Assembly: GCA_965153455.1 (NCBI GenBank)
Contig: OZ234503.1
Coordinates: 5,456,001 to 5,520,000 of the forward strand
Source: Sphagnum compactum
Lineage: Eukaryota; Bryophyta; Sphagnopsida; Sphagnales
Reading direction: 5' to 3'
DNA length: 64,000 bases
Part shown: positions 47,261 through 59,570 of the stretch, piece by piece
Position numbering within the stretch: position 1 is the first letter of the stretch
Layout: each line of letters opens with the position of its first letter
Notes under the pieces: generated by a model
What the model saw: the letters and a program-made list of their open reading frames with translations, nothing else
Database searches by the model: none
What the model was told of the DNA's origin: nothing
Position numbers and translations under genes: made by a program

Positions 47261-49863
47261 ATTTTTTTGATGGGTGTATGCACCCTAAGGTGGCTCATTT
47301 TTGGCAGATGCTCCACTCCCTAAAAGTTCATACAATAGTGTTAAAATGACAATCTATTTTGATATCATTAATTTAATGGGGAATTACATAGTGATTAATG
47401 AACTAGAATGCCCATATGAAAATAAAAAATTTAAAAAAATTCTTTAATATACATGTTAGAAAAATAATCCACCCAAAAATGATTATGATATGGACTTATG
47501 AAAATATGGCTCATTTTAGACCATTCAAAAATCCATAATTTTTTTTTGGTTAATTGTTTTCTATCAATGTTTTTGCACATATGTTCTTTTTGTTTTAACA
47601 TATCCCAAATGAAATTCATACACAAAACTACATGTATATAGAGGCACAAATAACAAACCAGTCCATATCTTTCAACTTCAAAAGTCCATTACTATATATT
47701 TGGTGTATATATGTTGCAATTTTTTTAATAAATGTCTTCTTCCTCAAGTTGAGAATCTAAATATAACCATAAATTTAGAAAATTATTGTTTTTATGCCAT
47801 GTTAATAGCATGTAAATGCACGCCATTTTGCAAAAAATTGGATTACGATGCAAAAAGTGAACCACCCTACCTTGCAACCACCTTGATGGTCATTATTTAT
47901 TGTCAGTGCTTGTTGCATATAATGAACATCATGTGCTGGAAGAGGATGAAGAAGGAATTATAGGTGTGAAAAAAAAAATTACATTTTTTAAAAGAGAAAA
48001 CAGAAGGAATTAGGACATGAAGCTTCCATTTCAAGGATTGATCGTCTTTTAAGTAATGAATCAATTTGTGTTATGAGTTCAAATAGTTGTTGCTCTCTCA
48101 ATTACTGTTAGTATTTCATTTGTGAGAAGATGTCAATTATGCAACAAAAGTTCGGGAACTTGTCATTCACAGATAGTACAATGCAGATTTTGGATATTCC
48201 TAGAAGATTGCACTAGAGAGTTGGAGTAAAGAAGTGGAGGTTTGTTACAATACAAGATGTTGAAATTTGTGAGGTAGCATGGTATAAAATTGTTTGGATT
48301 TCACGGTCTTCTATTTATCTTATAAACAAGATGGCAAAGGCCACATGGAAATGCTAGTGTTAAATCGTGGAATTCGACAACCTAGTTACCATCAAGGAAA
48401 AGGTTGCCTAATAAAACAAGAGATGATAAATAACATGAAAACATATGAGGGTAAGGCATGTTTTATGTCTACCTACCATCCTACAACACTTACCATCCTG
48501 CAATAGCTACCATCCTATAGCAGCTACCATCATGTTGCAACTACCTTCTTTTGTAAACTTGAAAGAAAAACTAATGTGCCTATGAACTTCCTGTAGTTAT
48601 TACCTACTTTCTATGAACCTTCTATAACTACTACATACCGGTTACAACACTTACAAACCCTTTGTAACTAATGCCTACTATTTGCAATAATTATCTACCC
48701 TTTGCAAACTTCAAACACGGTAATCACCTTTTTACTACTACCTTCCAGTGGCAACTACCTTCATGTAGCAAGTCTACTTTCATAGTCTAGTAGCAAGTTC
48801 AAAGAATATTTTCATTGTAGAAAAAAAAAAACCAAACTAAGAAACTAATAGTTTACATCAACTAAGAAGGAACTACTTTCCCTACTTTCCTAGAGGTCAA
48901 TACAAATAAGAAGAAATAATGCACTTAACAACCTTCAACCATTGTCCATTAGAGAACACCAAGTATAATATTCATCCATGTTCTTCTATTTTCCTCACAC
49001 ACACATTTCTTCCCTAAGAGAACTCTCCTAACCATATTCAATCTAGAATAATACATAGGAATGCCCCACAATCGTCCTCCTCAAAGTACAAATAAGGAAC
49101 CCAAGAAGGATATTCACCACACAAGGTTTGAGCCCTTATTTTCTCACATTTGCTTATCCTTCTAGATCTCCATATCTTTGTAAATCTCCTTATTCTAATC
49201 CCTTCCACACATCCTAGTTAAGGGAAATCCATCCATCCTTTATCCATTTAAACTAATTAACCTAGATGGCTTCACCCCCTAGTAAATAGAAGATGGTAAG
49301 TAACTATTTAGTTACTAGGATGTCTTTTAAAGTGAATTAGACTAGGATTTTATTTCCAGTATCTAATATTACTTTTATTAAAATTCCTCTAGAAATTAAC
49401 TTTGAATTATTTTGTCCCATGAAGGTAGTTCACTGTATTAATGATATTACCGTAAAAAAACATCTTCATTTTACAATTTTCCTATAATGGTTTTACCATC
49501 TAACAGTAACTACTACCATTTCTTAACACCCATAATGTTAAGACAATTTTCTACACTTAATAGTTATAATGAAGAAACAACAAGTAGCAACTAGGCAAAT
49601 TAAAAGTAATCTTTAGTTGTTGATCAATCAATGTGCTAATGTAATGCCACACCAAATGAAGGGTATTGGGAATGATAGATAAGATGTTTGCCTTTTAATT
49701 CCTAACACTTGGAAAAGTATTCAAGAAAGGAACAATGAGGTGGGGTCAAATTTTGCATACTTATTATGTTTGTAAAATTATTTGTTGTATTCTTTTGCTT
49801 GTTTCTTGTTAATGCAAAGAGACTTTTGTAGATTTTTCATCTAAACTCTTTTGTTTTTTTTGT
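47261..49863. other. Intergenic with a degenerate CTACC(A/T)TCC repeat
   Basis: About 48465-48790 holds loose repeats of the CTACCATCCTGCAACA type (each with an Ala/Tyr/His-like frame but many stops). The remainder has no recognised content. Confidence 0.5.
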
Positions 49864-51780
49864 GTGATACTGCATATTAACAAGGAGTTAAATATTGATG
49901 AGTTATTTCAATTAGCTATGAACCGGTTAAGGAGAAAATACCATCTCAATGTTGATGTGCGAAAAAGAGGTTCAACCTTTGCAAAATGCATTATATGCGA
50001 ATCTTTGAAAGACTTGATATCCAAAGTTGGAAAAACCAATGCTAGTGCCAAAGACCATGAATTGAAATTGAAAAAACATAACAAGCATCAAGAGTATGTA
50101 AACATCTTTAGCATAGTTGGAAAGCAGAGTCCATTCAATCAAAGGAGGAGTTTTTGTGTATCATTCATGATAAGATGCATCATTCAAAAACTACTTTACC
50201 AAGGTTGCATGTGAAATACAAAATGGTTGTTGGGCTTAGTCAATTGCTAATAACATTGAATGGAATGATTGTTCACGGGCATGGTGATGAAACATTTGTT
50301 CAATACTCAAATGAATTGCGGCCCAATGACCCTAATTTTACAATTGGATTTCTTTTGCATCTACTACGAACTTTGGAGAAGGAACCTATTTGTGAATTGC
50401 AAAGGCTATTTGAATATGAACTACAAAATGAATTCTTTGAATAGTTAATGCAAGGGAATTCATAGTGTTTGAAGGCATTGAAAGTGCTTAAACAAGTTGT
50501 TGGTGCAAAACCATTGCTTAAGAAGTTATTGCTTCAAATGGATAAATGTGTGAAGGACAATAAGAATCGGCACTTGCTTGTTTTTTTGGTCATTATTAAC
50601 AGCGAAAGAGGTCTTTTGAAAAGGTCCAATTGGGATTTCTTGTTGTTGGTCATATGTATGAAGATATTTTTGGAAATTTTGGCTACTTGTCAAAGAAATT
50701 GAAAGAGAAAAAAATTGTGTTAATGGATTTTATGAAAGCATTTATGGTTTAATCACAAGAACGGCCATTCATTCCCAAACTGATTCAAGAAATCCTAGAT
50801 TTCAAATCTTGGGTTCAAGGATATTTGAAAATGAACTTGAAATATTGGTTGGGACACATAAACATGCATCTCTTCCGATTTTTTGTGGATTTTCTTAGGT
50901 GGCTGGTGATGTAGTATAAGGTGTTTCCAATAGATTCAACATGAAGCCCCAAAGATGGGCCTATAATTTGATTGTGGAAGTTTGATGATCAAGGTGACCC
51001 CAAGCTTCCTAGTAGAATTTTAAGACATGTTCCTTTCCGTCTTATTTGGGGGAATGATGCCCCAAAGTCAATAAAGAAAGACAAATTCATCAATAGTGGA
51101 ATCTCAAAGTATTTAGAGTTTTGGAAGTTCAATATTTTGAAAGATGAAATGTATGCAAGAGTCATGAAACCATATGTTGAATATTGGTAGGGTATTTTAA
51201 AGTGCTTGTTAAAACCAATTCCTCAACAAAGTTTTATATTGTTAGAGCGCTTTTGGTTGACTAGTAATTCGAAAGTTAATCATGTGAGGTTTTTTAATTC
51301 CATTTGTTCCCATCTTTGATGATATGGAAGATCTAGTTATCCCTTTATATTGTGGCCCAAAAACATGAAGCCATCCTTCAATACAACAACTTACAATCCT
51401 TTTAAGGATTTACATGAAAGGGATTTTCTTCTTACATGTCCATCTAAACCTACTAAAGTGTATTTAGTATGGATGGGAAGAGCGCATAGTGATGTGGTCA
51501 AGGATGCAAATGATTAGCATTATCGAATGGTGCATGTTCAATGGTGGGTGCCCTTCAAGAAAGGAACATGCAATGATGCAGAGTTGTATTGAAATAGTTG
51601 GAAAGGAAAATGGAAATGCAACTTATCAGGCCCAATGCAATGGGTGGACATTGATTTTATTATGTTTTCATCTCTTGCTAGGAAAAATACAACCATGAAT
51701 AACATCATAACAATTAGTGATGTACATGCTAGTTGGGGTAGAGTAAACATTGATGTGGCGAATGACGTGAATTATATGTA
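49864..51780 (+). pseudogene. Decayed DUF7869-like transposon protein relic
   Basis: Protein-like fragments occur in order across three frames: INKELNIDELFQLAMNRLRR, IIHDKMHHSKTTLPRLHVKY, IVHGHGDETFVQYSNEL, RPNDPNFTIGFLLHLLRTLE, LLQMDKCVKDNKNRHLLVFL, then (frame-shifted) VVGHMYEDIFGNFGYLSKKL, SQERPFIPKLIQEI, RLIWGNDAPKSIKK, KVYLVWMGRAHSDVVKD and VHVQWWVPFKKGTCNDAEL. From memory the DNC..E.KNR block and the VGHTHEDID-type block define DUF7869, found in transposon-like proteins of plants and animals. Here the motif has decayed to HMYEDIF. At least eight stops and several frame shifts make it a pseudogene. The element's ends were not identified. Confidence 0.65.
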
Positions 51781-52079
51781 GCCAAATTAAATGTTTCTAT
51801 CATCATGATGATTAAAATAATAATTGGTTTTTCAAGAAATTTTTTATTTGAGCTCAATGTGGAATATATTATTCAAATTTATGTTACTATTAAGTTAATA
51901 GATGATTTTTAATAGTTTTGCATACATTTATGTAATAGTAGCATTTAATGGCCAACCAATCTTAGTTTAATTGATAATGACTACATATTAAGTTACAATA
52001 TTATTAAGAATGAAAGTTTAAAAAAATAATATAATTAGATGTTTCAATCTCTTTGTAAAAATATTATTATAATATTGAC
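51781..52079. other. AT-rich, nothing recognised
   Basis: Short AT-rich gap between the transposon relic and the next tandem array. Confidence 0.5.
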
Positions 52080-52830
52080 ATCTTGTGGCCAATAGATATT
52101 CCAAGTGTTATAATTTGATGAATTAGGTACCATTTTTTCTTTATTTAAAACTAAGTTAAACATTTCAATATGTTTGGAAAAATAATATTATATATATTAT
52201 AAATTTAGCATTTGGTGGCCACTAGATGTTCCAAGTTTTATAATTTGATGATTTAGGTACAATTGATTTATTTTTTAATCCTAAGTTTTGGTGGCCAATA
52301 TATATTCTAAGTGTTATAATTTGATGAATTAGGTGCCATTTTTTCTTTATTTAGAACTAAGTTAAAATCTAAAAGGGCATATGTATTTTTATTTTTGAAT
52401 GTTTTGAACACATGGATCTATGTTTGTGGAGTATATTAAAGTTCACAAAAAAATTGAAACAATTTGGCAAACATTTGATCAGGGAAAAAGACTTTTGACA
52501 CAAAAAAACCACTTGTCCACATGCTTTTCTTGAGTGTTTTAAACATATAAAAGGACTTTTGAAACATGGTGGATTTTCATGAAAATTTGTAGTTGCAACT
52601 TTGAAAGTGTAAAAACTTATTTAAAAAATAATTTGTTTTGATATATAATGTTCCCATGGTGATTTTTCAAAAATTCAAAAAATAGTTTTTAAGGACTATC
52701 CACATATTGTTTGGTTTTTTTTTTCTGCTTTCACCCTTGAGAAAATAATATTAAATATATTATAAACTTAACATTTGGTGGCCACTAGATGCTCCAAGTT
52801 TTATAATTTGATGACTTAGGTACCTTTTTT
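52080..52830 (+). repeat. Interrupted tandem repeat (TTGGTGGCCACTAGATGTTCC), 4 copies
   Basis: A core of TGGTGGCCACTAGATGTTCC followed by AAGTTTTATAATTTGATGA and TTAGGTACC(A/T)TTTTTTCTT appears at about 52085, 52213, 52288 and 52777. Three copies are 75-130 bp apart. The fourth is separated by about 400 bp of unrelated AT-rich sequence. Confidence 0.75.
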
Positions 52831-53849
52831 CTTAAAACCCAAATTCTAGGTGTTTTGATGAAAATTTATTATAAGACATTAATTTTGGTCAAATTTTATT
52901 CATTAGCATTGAATTTGAAAATATTAAGTTAATTTTTTTTTAAAAGAAATTTTTTGTCAATTGTATGAAAATTCAATGGTTTTGGGCCACTAAACAAGTT
53001 GAGTTAAATCCAAGAACATTTCAATCCAAAATTAATTAAATATCTATTTCATTTTTACTTGGATCACATGCTCAATACTACATTATTGTTCCCACATTTG
53101 ACAAATTGGTACAATAAATTTTATGAGTAATTACTTTTCATCCAAAAATTAATTCAAATGGTGTATGTGGACATTGACATCACATCCTAATCCATCTAAT
53201 GTACATTTACAACTTTGGGCAAGTATTTTCCCCAATGTTATTGGTGATTTGTTGGCTTGGTGATTTTCTTGAGGGTAATTTGCACTTTCAACTTATGATG
53301 TGTAATCATGAATGTAAATGTTAAGACTTTAATTGATTATACACTAATGATGTACAATGTGTGTATGCATTAAATTCAAGCACCACATCAATATGTAATA
53401 GCTCAAAATACATTACACTTTCAATCCATTCAAATTCAAAACCAACATATACATGTTTTATCAATTCATTCTTGTGGAATTTCTAGATTCCTTGAGCACC
53501 TTCAAATTTCATTTTCAAACATCACCAAAACAATGTCCAACAATGACTATATGGGAGATTGTAATCTTGAGATACTAGAAGATAACAACAATATTAAAAT
53601 AATTAATAAACACTTGATTTTAATTGTTATGAACAAATTCAAATTCAAACGACCCTAAAAAAAATCTAAAAAGAAACCAAATATTAGTTGGACAATATCT
53701 TGGCAACTTTGTAGCCAAAATGTATAATAAAAATTAGTGGTGCTAAAATCAATTTTTTTTCAAATTTGCAATAGCCAGAATTGGACCAAAATTTAAGAAA
53801 AAATGTTAGATTTCTATACATGGTTCAAGTAGGTAGCCCCCCCAAAAAA
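52831..53849. other. Intergenic AT-rich, nothing recognised
   Basis: No supported gene or repeat. Confidence 0.5.
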
Positions 53850-53945
53850 AGGTTCAAAAGTTTATTTTCATGTTTAGCTTATGGCCAAATTTGGCTAAAA
53901 TTTCCACTTTGGTTACACCACAAAATTGATGAAAAAACATCATTT
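53850..53945 (-). repeat. Dispersed repeat family 1, inverted copy
   Basis: On the minus strand it reads CAATTTTGTGGTGTAACC, AGTGGAAATTTTAGCC, AAATTTGGCC and TAAGCTAAACATGAAAATAAA, in the family order. The last block matches copy 1 (near 225-240) closely. Confidence 0.6.
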
Positions 53946-55099
53946 CAAATCATCTAATCCTAGTATCAGATTTAAGATTGATTATTGGCTCATACGAAGC
54001 TCAAGCATATACCAATGTTGGGTGGGTATCAGAAAAGAGGTGAGAACCACCTAGGGTTTCAAGTCAAATCTCACCTTGAATACTTAGGGTATCATTAAGG
54101 GTGATGCCCTTTTTGAAACTTGTTTAAGGTGAAATCACGATCAAAAGAGCCAAGGGCACCAAAGTAAAAGTCCTTTTTCAAGGATTGCACATGACATGCA
54201 ACATTTCTACGTTGGTTAATAACTTAAAATTTTGTATTTCGGATACCCCATTTAAAATTGCATTTTAGATATAAATAGATTTTGACTACAAGTTGATTTT
54301 ATATCATGTATATTATGCGTTCATGCCTTCTATCATATATATATGAACAACTTTTGTTAAAGCCACATTTTCAAAATCCATAATTTTCAGAGTCAAAAAC
54401 ACTTTTGAGCCAAATGTGCTCAAATGGGTTATAAAAACAATTTTGATCAATTCAAGTCCTTTTGCTCTTCTAATCATCAATGATAAAATCCTCTTCAATT
54501 TTCAAAAGGAATGATGCACACTTGGTAGAAAAAAAAAATGTTTGAAAAAATAAGGATTGTCCACTCTACAAGTTTGAAAGCTTTGAACATGAAAAAACAT
54601 TTTTGATTCGTGTCGAGCTTTGAGCATGTAAACTTTGTAATTAATGGAAAAATATTCCAATTTTTTTTTATGACAATTTAAACTATTATGCTTCCCTTGT
54701 GATCTTTTAAACATACAAAAATGTAGTTTTAAGGAGTGTCCACTCACTTGGGTGGTTCCTTTGACTGTGATTTTACCTTTTTAAAAGTTTTCACTAAGCT
54801 GAAAATTACCCATTTGAAACCCTTTCATTTTTTTGATAAAAAAATTGAAACCCTATCAAGGTATTTAAAATTAGTAAAGTCATAATGTCAATAGTCAATA
54901 AATGTCATTTACTATGGTAGTTGGTAGTGGTAGGTAAAGTTTGAAAAAAAATTAGGTTTCCAATGGTGTCGCAGAGGTAGAACTGCCCTTGGGTTCTTTT
55001 ATTTTCCTCTCTCATTGTCCTTATAAATAAGGAGGGTGTTTAGTAATTTCAAGGTACATGCTTAATGTTTAAGTGTTTGTTTTTGGTTTTTGCTTTGAT
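53946..55099. other. Intergenic, nothing recognised
   Basis: AT-rich, no gene recognised. Confidence 0.5.
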
Positions 55100-55640
55100 T
55101 AATCATTGTAATCTTATGTTCTTTCTTTGCTCACAACTTGCATTGTCTCCTTGTTGTGCTCCATTGGTGCTCATAGCTTGCGTTGTTTCTTTGTTTTTGT
55201 TGGTGCTTTTCGACGTGTCTTTGTTGTGGTCTGTTGATGTTTTTTGGTGCATCCTTGCTATGCTCTATTAGTGTTTTTTGGTGTGTTTTCACTTTGCTCT
55301 ATTGGTTCTTATCGACAACTTAAGTTGCTATGGTCTATTGGTGCTCATTGGCGCATTTTTGCTTTACTATGTTGGTGTTCATCGACACTTTTTGGCTGTG
55401 GTTTACTAGTGTTCGTCAGCCACTCTTGGCTATGTCTTGTTGGTGTTCAATGTTACCTCCTTATTGTGCTCTGTTGGTGTTCGTTGTTACCTCCTTATTG
55501 TGCTTTGTGGCACTTGTTGATGCCTTCTTGCCTTAGGTACCTGTCTAACCCCTAATGTTCATCAACACTTCCTTGTTATGTTTGTTGTTATTCATTGGTG
55601 CTTCCTTATTATGTTTTTTTGGTGTTCTTTGGGTTTTTAG
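55100..55640 (+). repeat. Degenerate 40-50-bp tandem repeat
   Basis: About 11-12 units resemble TTGCTATGCTCTATTGGTG followed by TTC(A/T)TTGGTGC. They are diverged in sequence and length. The repeat leaves overlapping open frames of Cys/Leu/Val/Phe-rich peptides (55065-55271, 55244-55555), which are artefacts of the array. Confidence 0.75.
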
Positions 55641-55915
55641 ACCACTACTTCCCCCTTGCATTTTTTTTATAGGTGTGTAAATTTGAAATTTCAAGCTTCT
55701 TCTTCAATTGCATTCTAGAAGGTTTTTTTTACAAAAAAATTTCAAGAGTTTCTTTTTTTTGAAATGTCATTTTCTTCATTTTTTTGTTGTTTCTAAATTT
55801 TTTTGTTGTCTTGATTTTAAATCAAATAAGTGTTTTCAGATTCTTCAAGTTTTTTTTTAAAAATAAATATGTTGTATTATGTATATATTTTGTCATGTGC
55901 AAAAGAAGGAACGCA

Positions 55916-57160
55916 CTTGTAAATTTTCACCTTAGAACTTTTTTTTGTTCACACCCTTTATTTCAATAATCCTTCAAAGTTTGTATAAACATTTGTAATT
56001 GCATTAATTACTTGTAATTGCTTGTATTTTTGTTTGATGTTCTTTGGGTAGATAAATAACTAAAACTACTTTAGTTGCTTATTGTCGCAACCCTAGCCTT
56101 GGGCTCGCGACTAAGGCAAAGGGTTGCAAGGTTGCGGGCCAAGAGGGAAACCCGGGAGTCATGCCGCATGCTCCCGGGAGTGCAAGAGAGTGTGAGGGAA
56201 TAGACCTTCACACTCCTAAGGGAACTCCCACTTTGGGAGTTGGAGTCCCAGTGGACTCCTGAATGTTCAGAGAGCGATTGTAGGGGTCAAAACCCAATGG
56301 ATTGAGGAGTTCTTTATATCATTAAAAAGCTATTGAAACATAAATGTCTAAAATGGACTTGCATGACTCGTTTGAACATCCGAAATACAAGTTATGGCCA
56401 AAAAAAGGGCCGGGAGTCGAATTGGTAGTTTGACTCCCGACCACTAAAAGTCAAGAATTTCCCGATTTCCTTGCGTGCAGGTGGCGTGCGACATACCGTT
56501 GGAAAACTTTTGACAAGGGCTACAACTTTGCTTTAAAGCTCATCTCAATCAAAGGTCTGCACCCAAAGTTATGGGCCCCCAAAGTTGCGGGAGTCCCAAC
56601 TTTGGCAATTTCGGGATTCCCATTTGGGAGTCCCGGGACAAAATGCCATTTGGATGTGGGCCTCGTGGAGAGGCACAAACTATACTATAAGGGGGAAGGT
56701 GGTGGCTTCCCCCAAGTTCGGGCCGCGGTGAGTCTTATGAGTTCGAGTTGCTCGTGGCTCGTACTAGCACCAAAAGTGCTCCAACTATGTACTAACCACT
56801 TTGTGTTGGTTTTGTGCAGGTCCGTGTGAGTAGTTGATGCTTGTCATTCTTCCTAGTCCCATTCCAAAGCTCCAGCACGCCCCTTTACCCCTCCAAAGTG
56901 CTGCGAGCTAGGGAGCGTGCCCCGATTCCTTACTTTTCCGTTGTTTTTTGTTTGGACTCACATTTGAGTCCCTCAAGGAGTTGGGAGCGCGTCACCTTGT
57001 AAATTTTCACCTTAGAACATTTTTTTTCACATCTTTTACTTCAATAATCCTTCAATAATCGTATAAATGTTCGTAATTGCATTAGTTATTTGTAATTGCT
57101 TATATTTTTTGTTTGATGTTCTTTGGGTAGATAAATAATTAAAACTACTTTAGTTGCTTA
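55916..57160. mobile_element. GC-rich TG...CA segment between 165-bp direct repeats
   Basis: Direct repeats of about 165 bp (55916-56081 and 56996-57160), starting CTTGTAAATTTTCACCTTAG and ending TTTAGTTGCTTA, flank a GC-rich segment of 912 bp that begins TGTCGCAACCCTAGCC (56083) and ends GGGAGCGCGTCA (56994). TG...CA ends suggest a solo LTR. There is no 5-bp target duplication (CTTAT against CCTTG). Alternatively, the 165-bp repeats could be LTRs of a TRIM-like element, but no primer-binding site follows the left one. A strong inner hairpin pairs CCCGGGAG with CTCCCGGG (about 56152-56179). Confidence 0.55.
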
Positions 57161-57280
57161 TATTCTTTGTTTTATGTTCTTTGGGTAGATTAAATAATTA
57201 AAATCAAGACCCATAATTTTGGTAAAATTTATACAAGTTATTTCTAATTTTTGCTCCGACATATCTAATATCTTTAAACA

Positions 57281-59570
57281 ATGGACTCAAGTCAAAATGA
57301 ACATCTGATAATAATTGATGGTGAAGGAATGCAATTTGTTAAATGTTTGATTGTGTAAATGATGACAAAGAAGTTGATCTTGGAAATCTTCAAGTCGTGA
57401 GATGTTTGTTTTGTTATAATAGTCCTATGCATGTTCTTAATCCAAACAAAAAAGAAAGAAAAATGCTTATAACATATTATAAAACATATGGTATATCAAC
57501 TGTAAAAAAACATGTGGATAATGATCATGCAAAAATTGTCAAAAAATTTGAGGAAGAAATAAATGTTTTAAGAAAAGGACCAATTGAAAGACAACTAACA
57601 AAAAAAAAAGATTGTTTCAAGAAGTGTAATATCTAAGTTTTTTCGACTAAAGATCCTTTTAAAAAGGATGATGAATAGCAAAAATACCTTTTGCAAGACC
57701 TTGGGTTTTTAATTGTGAAAAATCAATTGCCATTACAATTTGTGTAAGATGTTTGGTTTAAGTGTTTAATTTTACATATATGTCCTCAAGTTGTTTTCCC
57801 TTTTAGGAAACAAATTTTTCATGAAATATTACTTAAATTGGTGGAAAAAACAAAACATGCATATGTTTTGCCAAAATTGGGAGATTATATATTTGCAACA
57901 ACAAGTTTTGACTTATGGATGTCGAAGGAGACACATGATATTTTTGCTCTTGTGATTATTTTTTTAGGGTTTGATTACAAGCCTAAACAAATGATATTGG
58001 GCTATTTGAAACAACAAAAACTACTAGTTAAGCCTTGGCTACCAACTAGTCTAAAAGAACTATTTGGTCAATATGAATTGAGGAAAAAAAAAAATTGCAT
58101 ATGTGAAAGATGAAGGGTCAAATTTAACTGTAATGACAATTGCTTTGAAATCAATTGTTCAATGTGAAGTTTTAGGTTTAGATGAAAGTTTCCAAAGCAC
58201 TTGTTTGGCTATGCTTTTGGCATGTTAATATGCTATAACTAATGAAAAGGTGTGCAAAGACCTTCAGTTTATTTTTATCAAGTTTGTTTAATCAGATTTA
58301 CAAAAATGTGTAACTTGGCCTACAAAGTGGAAGAAAGGTAGATAGGAATGGAATAAGGCATGTTTAAATTCAAACATTCGCCTTAGAAAAGTGAATACTC
58401 CAATGAAGATAAGGTTAGTTTTTTTATCTTCTACAAATTATTTATTTATTTATTTATAATGTAAATATCTTTTTATTCAATTATTCTACTTTGATACATA
58501 TTTAACATTTATTTAATTGTTGCAAGTTTGCTAATAAAATGTTCCAAGAGGCCTTGCAATTCAAGGATGTTATTATCCTTTGCTATAACATGCAGAATAC
58601 TATCATAATTAGTGGTAGTGTGCTCCCTCTTCTTACTTGACAATTTTCAAATAATTGTTGAGATTTGTTTTTTGGTTGTGAGTGCATATGTTTTGAACTA
58701 GTCTAGTAACCATTGGTCACTATCTAATGCATTGTAATATACTATTACCATCTGCTTGAAATGTAGGAAAAAAGTTACAAACCCACTTGCCCAAGTTTGT
58801 TTGATTGATGATGATTTTGGAATTGCCTTTGAGTTATTTTTGTTTGCTACCAATATTAAAAAGGAAGTTTGTGCTGTTTTAGAATGAATTTTTTTTCTTT
58901 TAAAAAAGATTTAAAGAAAAAAAATTCATAACATGTTATGTTTAATGCTAGGCCCTAGATTTAAAAGGTTTCGTTTAGTATTTTCTTTTATTGGTTGTGA
59001 AGAAGGGGTGAGCGTTGTTGAAAAATATGATAGGTGATTATTATATCTTATGCTTTTAAAATGGGATCATTATTTACACCCAATGGGAGAATTTGAAGTT
59101 GGTTGTGCATATTAAACCGTAGATGCATATTCTAGTTTTGATATTTTTGAACAAATTCCTAGCACAAATGAGCCAACAATAAAATTTGTTAGAAGGAAAA
59201 TGTTGATTTTCAAACGTTACCAAGTTGATTCCAAGGAAATCAAGTGCCTTCTTCAATGGTGGGCAAAACATGAAGCCATGTTTCTTATTATTGTTTTTTT
59301 GGCCGTCAAATCCTAGGGATTGTTGAGTCACAAATTGAGATTGAATTTTTTTTTTTTTTTAGAAGGGATACTTACAAACTTGAGAAGATGTCATTTTACA
59401 ATTAAAAAATTTAAAGGGTTTGAAAAATTTAAAGGGATTGATATTTGTGAGCAAAAACTAGTCAAATGATCCTAGAATTGATTGTAAATCAACTTCCACT
59501 TTGGCGGAGCTAATTGAAAAGGATTTAAATTTTGAGGAGTTAGAAGAATTTGAAAGTTCTTTTCAATGAG
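57281..59570 (+). pseudogene. BED/hAT transposase relic, nearly full length
   Basis: Decayed coding blocks in order: a start at 57281 (MDSSQNEHLIIIDGEG); a BED zinc finger (RCLFCYNSP... KKHVDNDH, about 57397-57534); SKFFSTKDPFKKDD; LPKLGDYIFATTSFDLWMSK (57868-57930); HDIFALVIIFLGFDYKP; then after a shift in a poly-A run AYVKDEGSNLTVM (about 58097-58136); TWPTKWKKG; MLGPRFKRFRLVFSFIG (about 58945-58998); and the hAT dimerisation region near the end (LLQWWAKHEA, LVKSSN-type blocks, LAELIEKDLNFEELEEFESS, 59507-59566). Stop codons and frame shifts occur throughout, and sequence between about 58400 and 58790 may be an intron or an insertion. The catalytic SFDLW Asp survives. TIRs and 8-bp TSD were not identified. 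Confidence 0.8.

Noticed and set aside
48465-48790. Possible CRISPR-like or structured array (CTACCATCC units)
   Set aside because: Units vary in length and sequence with no constant repeat/spacer pattern. It is a degenerate simple repeat in plant nuclear DNA.
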